From Paraspadella gotoi (lineage: Eukaryota; Chaetognatha), in the NCBI GenBank assembly GCA_051294375.1, contig CM119263.1:18252628-18316627 (forward strand): a stretch of 64,000 nt of DNA. Reading direction: 5' to 3'. The translations under genes were made by a program, and so were the position numbers. The notes under the pieces are model-generated. The model saw nothing but the letters and a program-made list of their open reading frames with translations, did not search any database and was not told the DNA's origin. Below are positions 39,731 to 53,700 of the stretch, one piece after another (within the stretch, counting starts at the first letter, position 1; each line of letters starts with the position of its first letter).

Positions 39731-40210
39731 ATGGTCGGATGTTTACAAGCCTCGTTAAGGCACGTCCCCCCGCGCGCGCCTTTCGCCTTAGACATGTCGG
39801 AGCTCCACGCGGACGGGATGGAAAACGTTTTATGGGAAAAGATGATAGCTTTTGCCGAATGGAAAAAAAAAACGATTGGAATTGAGGTTTTAGTTGGTTT
39901 TAGTTTAGATTATCACTTAACAAATTATGCTGAAAGCCAATTCCTTTTAACTCGACTTCTCTCCTTTCTTTGGCCATCAGTGAAGGCGGGCCTGCAAGAA
40001 AAGAGCCGGTTCGAGGTTTTTGGTCACCATGCCTTTGAATACCGTAACGATTCGATACTGCAGCACTCCTTATCTTATCAATCTGATGACAAAACATTCA
40101 ATACTTCGAAAGTTCAAACTCATTTCTGGGACGCAGAAAACCAAATCCAATTAGAGTCCAGTGGACAAGTTCAAAATTGTGAATCGCAGATATTACACCT
40201 CTTCTTTTAA
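39731..40210 (+). CDS. Hypothetical 159-codon open frame
   Basis: An uninterrupted ATG-to-stop frame of 159 codons in otherwise AT-rich intergenic DNA. It has ordinary amino-acid composition, including FALDMSELHADGMENVLWEK, and no signal peptide, membrane helix or recognisable domain. It could be a single-exon gene, an exon of an unrecognised gene, or chance. Neither flanking gene needs it. Confidence 0.2.
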   Translation: MVGCLQASLRHVPPRAPFALDMSELHADGMENVLWEKMIAFAEWKKKTIGIEVLVGFSLDYHLTNYAESQFLLTRLLSFLWPSVKAGLQEKSRFEVFGHHAFEYRNDSILQHSLSYQSDDKTFNTSKVQTHFWDAENQIQLESSGQVQNCESQILHLFF

Positions 40211-41123
40211 TATTCTGATTTTCAAACAAATAATATCACCAACTTTTTCCGAACGTAAATGTAATCTTTAGAACGAAAGCGAGCGTTTATATGCGCTGGA
40301 AAGAAGATATACCTTTTTTTTTTTGTCGTTCATCTCAGACTGCAAATTTGACAGGCATTAAATAGTATCGATCTCCTCGACAAACTACAGTCATCTTGTC
40401 TCACTCGCCCCTCCCCGAAATTTGGATCTTCTTCCTTAATTGAAGATTTTTTTCAAAGACCAGAAAAAGACCGCCTAACAGAGTTTATGTTTGAAATGAT
40501 TATACAAAAAATAAAAAATTAAGAAAAAAGCTCGTCCGTCAAGACTGTTTCAGAACAGTACGAAAGATAAACAGAAAAAAAAAAACAAAAAAAAAACATT
40601 ACAACGAATCAAGGGCTTTTGTTATTTTTCACGTGATTTACAAATCTTCTTCAGTGGATTACATTTTTTCAAACGACGCGTCGTCAAAAAAAATTATTTA
40701 ACGTAATTTTGACTAACGAACGGCGAAACAAATGCTTTAAACTGACGTCAATTATTTTAATATTTGAAGTTTATTTAATTCATTTCCATATTTTCTCTTT
40801 TTTTTCTCAAATATTATTTTATTAGTTTTTAAAGGATTTTTTTTGCACTTTCTTACTTCTTCTTTCTTTGCCGATTTCATCTCATTTTCGAATTTTCTAT
40901 TTTCATATTTGTCATGATTACTGGTTAATTCTTTTTTTTTATTTTCACGCCGTTAAATTATTTTTTCTTGGCTGTTTTAGCGTCGTTGTGATCTGTTAAA
41001 CTTTATTAAAGTAGCATTGTTATAATTATATTAAAAATATCTAGGGGGTGGCGGCACAACGGATCGAAGACTGGAGGTGCGGAGTCGCACAGCCAAGCTG
41101 CTGCGACTAAAAAGAAAACAAAA

Positions 41124-41129
41124 TATAAA
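41124..41129 (+). promoter_or_regulatory. Candidate TATA box of the giant-protein gene
   Basis: TATAAA about 78 bases before the ATG of the giant protein. It predicts a transcription start near 41155 and a very short leader of about 45 bases. The surrounding DNA is A-rich, so a chance match is possible. Confidence 0.4.
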
Positions 41130-41157
41130 ACAAACGTAAAAAAAAAAGGAAATACGC

Positions 41158-41205
41158 ATGACGTCGCCATCGAATTCGCCAAGTTCTCATCGAAGCACAT
41201 CATGA
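41158..41205 (+). promoter_or_regulatory. Possible upstream ORF overlapping the giant-protein start
   Basis: An ATG at 41158 opens a 15-codon frame whose TGA (41203-41205) overlaps the main ATG (41202-41204) as ATGA. Such an overlap can allow termination-reinitiation. If transcription starts near 41155 as the TATA box suggests, this ATG would be almost at the cap and might be skipped. Confidence 0.3.
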
Positions 41206-41720
41206 GGCCTTACCCCATCCTCCTTTCCCTACTGACTTTGCCTCTTCTGTGTGGCAGCGAACCACCCCACCATCTCGTCGTCGAGGGCGGAGATTTTGCC
41301 ATAGACTGTCCGTGGCACGAATCGAACCACAGGTACTATGTCCCGATGCTTTTCGGGAGACACTATGGCAGCCCAGACACTTACACTATCTTCTTTGGAA
41401 AACGCGAAGTCCACCGCAACAAAATTGACAAGTGGATCACTCGGGATGTGGACCCATCAATGACGACGAGGTGGCCGAGTCCTTCGCCAGAGGTGTCAAT
41501 AACGGAAGTGCTGGAAGCGGACGATCTCATCCCAGTTTCGACGGCGCGGTCAGACCTTGCAGAAACTACTCCCGCTGTAGAGGCGACGGTGACGTCGGCA
41601 GAAGCGTTGGAAGTCGAGAATGTAACGACAGTTATAATAGGAGGACCTACCAAATCAGTCAAACTCGAAACTGACTTGCCTGAATCCACTGCAAGGGCGG
41701 CGGTTACGAGAACACAGGGG
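41202..41720 (+). CDS. N-terminal unique part of the giant protein
   Basis: Ordinary codon use and balanced base composition, unlike the A-rich repeats that follow. It encodes the signal peptide (MRPYPILLSLLTLPLLCG), the single mature Cys (IDCPW) and an aromatic-rich segment (RYYVPMLFGRHYG, TYTIFFGKREV). The Thr-rich region begins gradually around codon 87 after DVDPSM. Confidence 0.7.
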
Positions 41721-44700
41721 GCTCCAACGAATAAGACTGAAAAAGAAATTGAACCAAAAAAGGAAGAAAAAGAAGACGATGTGCCACCTACTTTACACAC
41801 TTTTATAGGAGCAATCACAACAAAGGCAACTAAATGGATAAAAGAAGTAGTGACAACGGAAGGTAAAATTGAGAAAATCTTCCCAACCAAGGTGGTTGAT
41901 GAGGAAATTACTCCCTCCAAAAAATTTATTCCAGACAAAAAAACGACACCAACTACACAAGAAGACGTTGTAGGAGCAACGGAAAGTGCAATTGATGAAA
42001 GAGTAACAACTAAAGACACTAAAAAGGAAGACAAACAAGAAAAAGAAGTAGAAGCTGTGGCAACAACCAAACTAACATTAGTTGAGGGAACTACCCAAAC
42101 AAAAAAAATAACAGTACCAACATCTGCTCCAGTTGAAGTAATGAAAGTAACTGATGGACCAATTGGGGTTGCAACACAGAAAATTCCTGGAGATGACAAA
42201 ACTGCATATTCTACTGATCAGGTGAAGATTGTAGGAGCTACTGAAGGTCCTATTGAAGAGTATATTACCACAAAAAAGACAGAAAAAGAAGTGGCACCGG
42301 AAGTAGAGGAAAAAGAAGTGATGGTGACTTCTACTTTACAAACAATTGAAGAAAGAGTAACAACTAAAGACACTAAAAAGGAAGACAAACAAGAAAAAGA
42401 AGTGGAAGCTGTGGCAACAACCAAACTAACACCAGTTGAGCGTACCACCCAAACAAAAAAAACAGCAGTACCAACATCTGCTCCAATTGAAGTAATTAAA
42501 GTAACTGATGGACCAATTGATGAAGGCATCATAACTAAGATAACTGAAAAGAAAATGGGTGAGTTAGTTCCAACCCAACAAGGGGTTGCAACACAGAAAA
42601 TTCCTGTTGAGGACAAAACTGCATATTCTACTGATCAGGTGAAGATTGTAGGAGCTACTGAAGGTCCTATTGAAGAGTATATCACCACAAAAAAGACAGA
42701 AAAAGAAGTGGCACCGGAAGTAGAGGAAAAAGAAGTGATGGTGACTTCTACTTTACAAACAATTGAAGAAAGAGTAACAACTAAAGACACTAAAAAGGAA
42801 GACAAACAGGAAAAAGAAGTGGAAGCTTTGGCAACAACCAAACTAACACCAGTTGAGGGTACCACCCAAGCAAAAAAAATAGCAGTACCAACATCTGCTC
42901 CAATTGAAGTAATTAAAGTANNNNNNNNNNNNNNNNNNNNNNNNNNNNNNNNNNNNNNNNNNNNNNNNNNNNNNNNNNNNNNNNNNNNNNNNNNNNNNNN
43001 NNNNNNNNNNNNNNNNNNNNNNNNNNNNNNNNNNNNNNNNNNNNNNNNNNNNNNNNNNNNNNNNNNNNNNNNNNNNNNNNNNNNNNNNNNNNNNNNNNNN
43101 NNNNNNNNNNNNNNNNNNNNNNNNNNNNNNNNNNNNNNNNNNNNNNNNNNNNNNNNNNNNNNNNNNNNNNNNNNNNNNNNNNNNNNNNNNNNNNNNNNNN
43201 NNNNNNNNNNNTAGAGGAAAAAGAAGTGATGGTGACTTCTACTTTACAAACCTTGATAGAAGTGATATCGACAAAAGCAACACAATGGATCAAAGGGCTA
43301 CCCAACGGAGAGCAGAGTTGAGGAAATTGCGCCAACTAAGGAAACAGAGAAGGAAATAAGTCCAACTAAAGAATTTCTCTGGACAAAAAAGTTACACCTA
43401 CCACCGCTCAGGTGGATGTTGTTGCTGCAACCGAAGGTGCGATTGAAGAAAAACTACAAACTAAAGAGTTTGAAAGGGAAGACAAACCAAAAAAAGAAGC
43501 AGCAACAACTAAACAAACTTTAATTGAGGGAACCATCTCAACAAAAGAAACTGCAGCAGCTGCCTCTGTAGAATTAAAACAAGCAACTGAAGGCATTCCA
43601 ACTAAAGAAAGTCAAAAGAAAGTGGGTGATGTAGTTTCAACAGAACCAACTGAGAGCAGAGTTGAGGAAATTGCGCCAACTAAGGAAACAGAGAAGGAAA
43701 TAAGTCCAACTAAAAAAATTTCTCTGGAAAAAAAAGTTACACCTACCACCGCTCAGGTGTGATGTTGTTGCTGCAACCGAAGGTGCAATTGAAGAAAAAA
43801 ACTACAAACTAAAGAGTTTGAAAGGGAAGACAAACCAAAAAAAGAAGCAGCAACAACACTAAACAAACTTTAATTGAGGGAACCATCTCCAACAAAGAAA
43901 CTGCAGCAGCTGCCTCTGTAGAATTAAAACAAGCAACTGAAGGCATTCCAACTAAAGAAAGTCAAAAGAAAGTGGGTGATGTAGTTTCAACAGAAACCAA
44001 CTGAGAGCAAAGTTGAGGAAATTGCGCCAACTAAGGAAACAGAGAAGGAAATAAGTCCAACTAAGAAATTTCTCTGACAAAAAAGTTACACCTACCACCG
44101 CTCAGGTGGATGTTGTTGCTGCAACCGAAGGTGCAATTGAAGAAAAAACTACAAACTAAAGAGTTTGAAAGGGAAGACAAACCAAAAAAAGAGCAGCAAC
44201 AACTAAACAAACTTTAATTGAGGAACCATCTCAACAAAAGAAACTGCAGCAGCTGCCTCTGTAGAATTAAAACAAGCAACTGAAGGCATTCCAACTAAAG
44301 AAAGTCAAAAGAAAGTGGGTGATGTAGTTTCAACAGAACCAACCGAGAGCAAAGTTGAGGAAATTGCGCCAACTAAGGAAACAGAGAAAGAAATAAGTCA
44401 ACATAAAGAAATTTCCTCGGACAAAAAAGTTACACCTACACCCGCTCAGGTGGATGTTGTTGCTGCAACCGAAGGTGGCAATTGAAGAAAAACCACAAAC
44501 TAAAGAGTTTGAAAGGGAAGACAAAACAAAAAAAGAAACAGCAACAACTAAACAAACTTTAATTGAGGGAACCACTAACAAAAGAAACTGCAGCAGCTGC
44601 CTCTGTAGAATTAAAAACAAGCAACTGAAGGCATTCCAACTTAAAGAAAGTCAAAAGAAAGTGGGTGATGTAGTTTCAACAGAACAAGTCACGGAATCAA

Positions 44701-47700
44701 TGAAAGTTACTCCAACTTTGGAGCAGGAATTCGCCACTACAAAAAAGACAGAAAAAGAAGTTGAAGCAGTAAAGGAGAGAGAAGTGACAGTTACATCTAC
44801 TTTACAAACTTTAGTAGAAGTTATCACAACCAAGGCAAGAGAATGGGTCAAAGAAGTTGTGCCAACTGAGGATAAATTGGAGAAAATTGCTCCAACAAAG
44901 GAAACAGAGATGATTTTTGACAAAAATTTTACACTAACTACTGCTCAGGTTGATGTTGTCGCTTCAACTAAAAGTGCAGTTGATGAAATGTCAGCAACTA
45001 AAAAAACTGAGAAAGAAGCCAAAACAAAAAAAGAAGAAGCTCTAGCAACAACAAAACTAACTCCAGTTCAGGGAATGATCTCAACCCAAAAAATATTAGG
45101 ACCAACCTCAGCCCAAGGAGACGTAGTAAAAGTTACTGAGGAAGCAATTGATAAAGGCATGACCACTAAAGAAAGTCAGAAGAAATTGGCTGAAGTAGTT
45201 CCAACTCAAGACATGGCTGCAACACAGAAAAAAATTTTAGATGACAAAACTGCTTTTACTTCTGATCAGGTTAAGTTTTTTGGAACAACTGAAGGTCCTT
45301 TCAAGGAATATTCTATTACACAGAAGACAGAAAAAGAAATTGCAGCAGAAGTAGAAAAAAAAGAAGTAACAGCAACATCTACTTTACAAACTTTGTTAGA
45401 AGTGATCTCAACAAAGGAAACACAATGGGTCAAAGAAGTTTTGCCAACTGAATTGGAGAAGATTGCTTCAACAAAGGAAGCCGAGGATTTTGAAAAAGAA
45501 GTAACTCCAACAAAAAAAATCACTCCTGCCAAAAAGATAACACCAACAACAGCTCAGGTAGATGTTAGAGCTACAACTGAAAGTGGAGTTGATAAAAGGC
45601 CATCGACTAAAGAAACAGAGGAAGACAAACTAAAACTAACTCATATTCAGTCAACTATCTCAACAAAAAAAATATCAGTACCGACATCTGCTCAAGTAAA
45701 AGCAGTAACTAAAGAATCAATTGATGAAGGAATTTCAACTAAAGAAAGTAAAAAAAAAGTGGTTGAATTAGTTCCAACTCAAGTAATTGTTACAACACAG
45801 GAAAAAATTTTAGATGACAAAACTGCTTTTACTTCTGATCAGGTGAAAGTTGTGGAAACAACCAAAGGTCCTTTCAAGGAATTTTCTATAACAAAAAAGA
45901 CGGAAGAAAAAGTTGCAGCAGAAAAAGAAGAAAAAGAAATGACAGTGACTTCTACCTTACAAACTATAATAGAAGCGATCACGATGAAAGCAACACAATG
46001 GGTCAAAGGAGTACCAACTGAAAGCACAGTTGAGGAAATTGAACCAACTAAAGAAACAAAAAAAATTTTTGATAAAGAAATCACTCCAACTGAAGAAATT
46101 TCTCTGGCCCAAAAAGTTACACCTACCACTGCTCAGGTGGATGTTGTCGCTGCAACCGAAGGTGCAATTGATGAAAAACCACAAACTAAAGAAACTGAAA
46201 AGGAGGACAAACCAAAAAAAGAAGTAGCAACAACTAAACAAACTCCAGTTGATGGAACCATCTCAACAAAAGAAATTGCAGTACCAGTCTCTGTAGAAGT
46301 AAAACGAGTAACTGAAGGCATTCCAACTAAAGAAAGTCAAAGTAAAGTGAGTGATGTAGTTACAGTTGAACAAGTTACAAAATCAATGAAAGTTACTCCA
46401 ACTTGGGATCAGGAATTCGCCTCTACAAAGAAGATAGAAAAAGAAGTTGCTGCAGTAAAAGAAAAAGAAGTGACTCCAACCACTGCTCAAGTAGAAGTAG
46501 TAACTGAAGGAGCAATTGATACAAGCATTCCACCTGAAGAACGTGAAAAGACTGGGGCAGATGTAGTTCCAACTAAACAAATATCGCCAAAAATGGATGT
46601 ATCTTTAGGCTTAAAGATTTCTCCAACTGGTCAGATAGAAGTTTTAAAAGAAACAGAAGGCCCAATTAGTGAATATGGTATTACAAAAAAGACAGAAATA
46701 GAAGTGACGGCAGAAGAAGAGGAAAAAGAAGTTTCAATGACATCAACTTTACATACTTTAATACAAGGGATCACAACAAAAGCAACTCAATGGGTCAAAG
46801 AAGTTGTACCAACTGAGGACAAGGTTAAGGAAATAGCATCAACAAAAGAATCAGAGAAAGTCTTTGAGAAAGAATTCACTCAAACTAAACAAGTATCTCC
46901 TACAGAGGAAACTGTGGTTCTTCAAAAAGAAGTCACTTCTGACAGAAAGGTGACATCAACTACTGCTCAGGTAGATGTTGTTACAATGACTGGTGGTGCA
47001 GTTGATGAAAAGCCACAAACTAAAAAAATTGAAAAAGAAGACGAATTGGAAAAAGGAGTTAAAGCTGATTTAACAACAAAATTAACTCCACAAATTTCAA
47101 GTATGGAAAGTGAAAAGACAGTGGGTGATGCTGTTCCAACTAAACAAATAGCTCCAACAATAGAAGTTTCTTCTGGTTTCCAAACTGTTCAAACTTCTGA
47201 TAAGGTGGAGGTTTTAAAAGCAACTAAAGGGCCTATTAAGGATTTAACCTCAACAAAAAAAACAGAAAAAGAAGTTGAAGCTGAAGTAGATTTTAAAGCA
47301 ACTTCTACTTTACAAACTTTAATAGAAGTGATAACAACAAAGGCCACCCAATGGGTCCAAGAAGTTGTATCAACTGAGGGTAAACTTAAGGAAATAGCTC
47401 CAACAAAAGAAACAGAGAAATTTTTTGAGAAAGAAGTCACTCAAACTAAAGAAATCACACCTGACCAAAAAATGATACCAACCACTCCTCAGGTGGATGT
47501 TGTTGCTACTACTGAAGGTGCAGTTGAGGAAAAGACACCAACCAAGAAAACAGAAAAGGAAGAGAAACTTAAAAAAGAAGATGAATTAAAAACTTTACTA
47601 ACAAAAAAACCAACTTTGGTAGATCAAACAATCTCAGCAGATAAGATAACAGTCACACCCTCTGCTGAAGTAGAAATGATAAAAGTGAGTAAAGGAGAAA

Positions 47701-50700
47701 TTGATGAAAGAATGCCGACTAAAGAAGTAAAAGATGTAATTCCAACTGAAGTTGCAGCAACAATAAAAGTTTTCACTGACTACAAAACTTCTCCAACTTT
47801 TGATCAGGTGGATATTATCAGAGCAACTGAAACCCCCATTGAGGAATATGCTATTACAAAAAAGATAGAAAAAGAATCAATCCAAGGGGTCACAATTGAA
47901 GAAGCAGCATCAACCAAAAAAACAGAAGAGGTTTTTGACAAAGAAGTTACACCAAGCAAAGAAATTTCCTTTGACAAAAAAATTGACCAAACAACTGCGC
48001 ATGTTGTAGCTTCAACTAAAGCGACTGAAAAAATAGGTATGCCAAAAAAAGAAGCTACAGTCATATCTGTGGTTCCAACGAAACAAGCCCAGGTTGAAAA
48101 AAAATTTATAACAGAAAAAATAGGAGTGTCAACCTTTGGGACACCACAAGTAAAAAAAGTGACGGAGGGTGTATTTGATGTAGGCATAACCACTAAAGAG
48201 AGTAAAAAGATAGAGGAAGTTTTAGAGCCGACTAAACTTGCTTCTGGAACAATGAAGGTTTTTACTGAATCCAAAACCTCTCCAACTCAGGTAGAGGATT
48301 TAGCAGCTACAAAAGGTCCTATAAAAGAAGAAGATATGAAAACAGTAGGAGAAGCTGAAAAAAAAGCTACAGCAGTGACACCTACTTTAGAAACATTGAT
48401 AGAAATGATTACTGCAAAAACCACACAATGGATCAAGAAATTAGTAACAACTGAAGGCGAAGTTGAGGAGGTTGTCACAAAAAGAAGAACTGAAAGTGTT
48501 TTTCAAAAAGAAATTACTCCTACTGAGGAAGTTTCTCCTGAGCGGACTACTGACTACCAGACTACTGCACAGCTGGACGGTATAGCCTTCACTAAAATTG
48601 CTCGTGGTAAAACTCAGCCTACCAAAGAGACAGAAAAAGAGGAAATTCCTAAAATAAAAGAGGAAGAAATAGTACCTACAAAAAAAACTGAGTTTGCAGA
48701 AACTATCTCAACAGAAATATTTCCAGCACCAACCTCTACACAAGTTGATGTAGAAAAATCAACAGAAGCTACTGAGGAAAGTAAAAAGAAAATGGAGATT
48801 ATAGCGCCAACTGAACAAGATTTTTCTACAATATCAGTTCCTTTTGAGGATAGAACACTGACAACTTCTGGAAGAAAAGATGATCTACCAGCAACCAAAG
48901 GTCCTTTTATACAAGATGTTTCAACAAGAGACCCAGAAGTTGAACCAAAAGTGGTAGATAAAACGGAGACAGTGACTCCTACTTTACAATCTTTGATTGG
49001 AGTGATCTCAACAAAGGAAACCCAATTAGCCAAGGAAGTAGCAACAAGAGAAGGAACAGTTGTGGAAGTTGCCACAACAAAGGAAACAGACAGGGTTTAT
49101 AAAAAAGAAACTGTACCCACAAAGGAAATTGTGGATGGAATAGTACCAAGTATTGCAGCAATTGACAAAAGTGAACCTACAAAGGAGATTAAAAAAGAAA
49201 TAAAACCTGAAAAGCAACAGGAAGAAGAAGATATTTCAACAACCAAAACAAGTAGGGTCATGGTAACCATCTCAACAGAAAAGTTAGCCACTCCAACTTC
49301 TGAAGCAGCAACCAAAGAAGAGATTACAACTAAAGAAGACGTTAAACCAAAAGTAGAGGATAAAATAGGGACAGTGACTCCTACTTTGAAAAGTTTGGTT
49401 GGAGTTATCAGCACAAAGGCTACGCAATTGGAAAAGGAAGTTGGGACAAGTAAAAGTGGAGATATAGGAGTTGCTACAACGAAGGAAACTGACAGCGTTG
49501 CTCCTGAACAAAAACTAGATCAAACCACTGCACAAGTTGATGAAATACCACCAACTAAAGTGGCACGGGACAAAAGTGAACCTACTATAAAAACTGAAAA
49601 AGAAATAAAACCTGAAAAAGAAGAAGTAGGGGCTGTAAAGACAACAGAAAAAACCATAGTGAACGAACCCATCTCAACAGAAAAATTACTATCACCAACC
49701 TCTGCACAAGTTGATGTAATAAAAACGACAGAAGGAGCAATTGATTTTAGCATTTCAACTAAGAAAGATGAAAAAAAAGTGAAGATAGAGATTCCCACTA
49801 AACAAATTGTTTCCACACTATCAGTTCCTGCTGAGTATAAAATGGTGACAACTTCTACTAGTATAGATGATTTAGCAGTAACCCAAGGTCCTTTTAAAGA
49901 AGACGTTATAACAAAAGAGTCAACAATAGGAATAACACCAAAAGGAGAGGAAAAAACTCGGACACTGAGCCCCATTTCACAAACTTTGATTGGAGTGAAC
50001 ACAAGCGAAGATGCAGTTATTAAAGTTGTCACAACAAGAAAAACTGAAGGAGTTCATGCTTCTACAGAAAGGGTTGCTCCTGAGCAAAAACTATCACCAA
50101 CCACGGCACAGCTGGATGGAATAGGACCAACTAAAGCGGGTATTGAAAGAAGTGAAACTACTAAAAAAACTGAACAAGAAAAAAAAGATGATTTAGAAGC
50201 AGTTACACCAACAAAAAAACCTATGGTCCAGGTAACCATCTCAACAGAAAAGTTAGTATCAGCAACTTCTGCACAAGTTGATGTAGTAAAAACGACTGAA
50301 GGAGCAATTGATGTAGGCTTTTCAATCAAAGAAGATAAGAAGAAAGTGAAAACAGCAGTGCCAACTGAGCAAGTTGCTTCTACAATGTTATTTCCTGAGT
50401 ATAAAACTGTGTCAACTTCTGCTGGGATAGATGATTTAGCTCTAACAAAAGGACCTTTTGAAGAAGATGTTACAACAACAGAATTAAAAAAAGAAGTTGA
50501 AGTAAAAGAAGAAACAGAGAGAGTGACTCCAACTTTACAAACTTTGATAGGGGTAATTACAACTAAGGCAAGGGAATTAGTAAAGGAAAGAGAAACAAGT
50601 GAAGGTACAGCAATGGAAGTTGCCCCAACAAAAGAAACTGAAATAGTTCACGACAAAGTAGTTGCGCCTACAAAAGAAGCTTCTCCTGAGAAAAAGCTTG

Positions 50701-53700
50701 AACAAACTACTGCAAAACTAGATAGAATTGAACCTACTGATGTGGCATTTGATAAATATGAACCTACAAGTGAATATGAAAAACAAAAAAAACCTGAAAG
50801 GAAAGAGGAAACTGTTACATCCACACAAAAAACTATGATACCAACACAAAAATTAGCATTACCTACCTCTGCACAAGTTGATGGAGTAAAAACGACTGTA
50901 GGAGCAATTGATATAGGGCTTTCTACCGAGGTGAGTGAAAAAAAAGTGAAGATAGTCTTGCCAACAGAACAAGGTGCTTCCACAATATTATTTCCAACTG
51001 ACTATAAAACTGTGCCAACTATAGATGATTTAGCAGCAACCAAAGGTCCCTTCAGAGAAGACTTTACAATGAAAGATTCAGAAATGGAAAAAACAGAGAA
51101 AGTGTCTCCTACTTTGCAAACTTTGATTGGAGTGATCACAACACAAGCAATCCAACCAATCAAGGAATTTTTAACAAGTGAAGGTGCAGTTAAAGAGGCT
51201 GCCACAACAAGAGAAACTGAAATTGTTTTTGAGAAAGAAATTTCTCCTTCTGAAAAAGTTACTCCTCAGCTCAAATCAGCAAAAACAACTGCTCAGGTTG
51301 ACAGAATAGCACCAACTAATGTAGAAATTGATAAAAGTGAACCGACCAAGGAAAGTGAAAGAAAAATTAAACCAGGAAAAGAAGAGGAAGTAGAAGCTTT
51401 AGCACCAACAGAAAAAACAATGCTAGAGGTAGCCATCTCAACAGAAAAAATACTATCTCCAACCTCTGCACAAGTTGATGTAGTAAAAACTACTGAAGGA
51501 GCAATTGATATAGGTATTTCAACCAAGGATGATAAAAAGAAACTGAAGAAAGTGATGTCAACTGAACAAGTTGCTTCCACAATAACAGTTTCTGCTGATT
51601 ATAAAGAAGTTGCTCCCACAGAGGAAGCTGCTCCTAAGGAAAAACCAACACAAACCACTGTGGATGGAGTAGCAATAGGTAAAAGTGAACCTAGTAAGGA
51701 ACCTGAAAAAGAAATAAAAATTGAAAAAGAAGAGGAAATAGATACTATAACGCCAACAAAAAAAAGTATTGTCAAGGTGTCTACAGAAAAATTAGCAGCA
51801 CCAACCTCGGCCCAAGTTGAAACAACTGCAGGAGCAATTGATATAGGTATTTCCACCAAGGATGATGACAAAAAACTGAAGAAAGTAATGTCAACCGTTA
51901 CTACCACAATAACGGTTCCTGCTTACTATAAAACTTCTGCGAGAATAGATGATTTTCCAGGAACTAAAAGTCCTTTAAAAGAATATGTTACCACAAAAGA
52001 CACATGGACTGGAGTGATCACAACAAAAGCATCAAAATTGGTGCAGGAAACAGCAACAAGTGAGGGTGCAGTTATGGAAGTTTCCACAACTGAAAGGGTT
52101 TCTGAGAAAGAAGTTGCTCCCACAGGGGAAGCTGCTCCTGAGGAAAAACCAGTACAAACCACTGTGGCTAGAGTAGCAGTAGGTAAAAGTCAAACTACTA
52201 AGGCACCTGAAAAGGAAATAGAAATTGAAAAAGAAGAGGAAGGAGATACTGTAGCACCAACAGAAAAAAGTATTGTCAAGGTAGCCATATCAACAGAAAA
52301 ATTAGCAGCACCGACCCCTGCCCAGGTAAAAACGACTGTAGGAGGAATTGATTTAGGCTATTCAACAAAAATTAGTGAAGAGGAAGTAAAAGTAGTCATG
52401 CCAACAAAACAAGTTGCCCACCCAGCGATATTTTCTACTAACTATGAAACTATAACAACCAGTTCAATCTCAAGAGAAAGCATAGGATCATCAATCTCTG
52501 TAGAAGCTCCAGAAGTGACTAAAGATGCAATTGATATAAGCATTCCAACTGAGGTAAGTGAAGTGAAACTGGAGGCAGTATCAACTGAAAAAGTTATCTC
52601 AACGGTTGGTATTATTTTTGAAAACCTAACTGAACCAACATCTGCTGAATTGGAGGACAAAAAAGCAACAAAAGGTCCTTTCAAAGAAGATACAACAATA
52701 AAGGATTTGGAAGGAGAAAAGGAGCATGAAGAAAAACCAACTGATCAAACTCTGGTACAAAAATTGATTTCTACAAAAATTGTGCCAACTTTTAAATGGG
52801 TAATAAAAATGGTGACAACTGAACCAGAATTGGATGGAAAAGAAAAAACAAATGAATCAAGAAAACCAACAGTAGTAGTTTCCACAGACAAAAAAGCAAC
52901 AACAACTTCACAAAACATAGAAGACGTTTCAGTGACTAGAGTGCTTACCACTGAAAGAAGAGAGGAAATTATAACGGAGAGACAATTTGTGCCAACTACA
53001 GCAAAAATAACAAAAATAGCCACATTTGCAAGTAGCCAAATTGAAGCAACTAAAGGCCTAACTAGAGAAGGCATGACCTCTAATTATACTGAAAGAAAAG
53101 ATGAAGAGATTACGCCAACCAAACCAACTCTAATAGAGAGAGTTACTGAAACAACCAAAACAACCGAAAAATCATCAACTGTAAAAGAAATTACACCCAC
53201 TAAAGATACTGAACGACAAATAACTCAGATAGAAAAAGAGGCTCCTGAGCCTACTCCAACGGGAAGATTTACAATGACAAAAAAAGATTTTCCATTAACA
53301 ACTACAATTGAGATAGTTCAAGAAGTTACTGAATTTAAAGACCAGAAAATAACATTTCCTCAAGAAATTGCAGTGACAGACACCAAAGGTACAGCTATAG
53401 CAAGTAAACCCACAAGGGAGACTGAAAAAGCAGTGAAAGAAAAAAAAGGAGCAGCTACTGATACTACTCCGATAGAAAAAATAACTGCAACCAAAGAAGT
53501 TTTTCCTGAAAAAAGACAAAAAACTACAGCTCAGGTTCAAGCTGCATTGGTGACTAAAAGTGCTGTAAAGGAAAGTATGCCAACTTCAGAAGCTCAAATA
53601 GAAGTAACCAAGAAAGAAAAAATATTGATAGAAGAAGTGACAGAGAAAGACGAACAACCAACTGAGACTACAATATCAACCAGCAAGACAGGTGGAACAA

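Larger units (their letters stand above)
37221..41123. other. Intergenic DNA between divergent MCFD2-like and giant-protein genes
   Basis: No gene is clearly supported. It contains upstream sequence of the MCFD2-like gene, interrupted GAC runs at 38459-38500, an 11-12 unit GAC run at 38693-38727, a short (GA)n at 39015-39035 and long AT-rich stretches. The flanking genes are transcribed away from each other, so promoters for both lie here. Confidence 0.55.
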
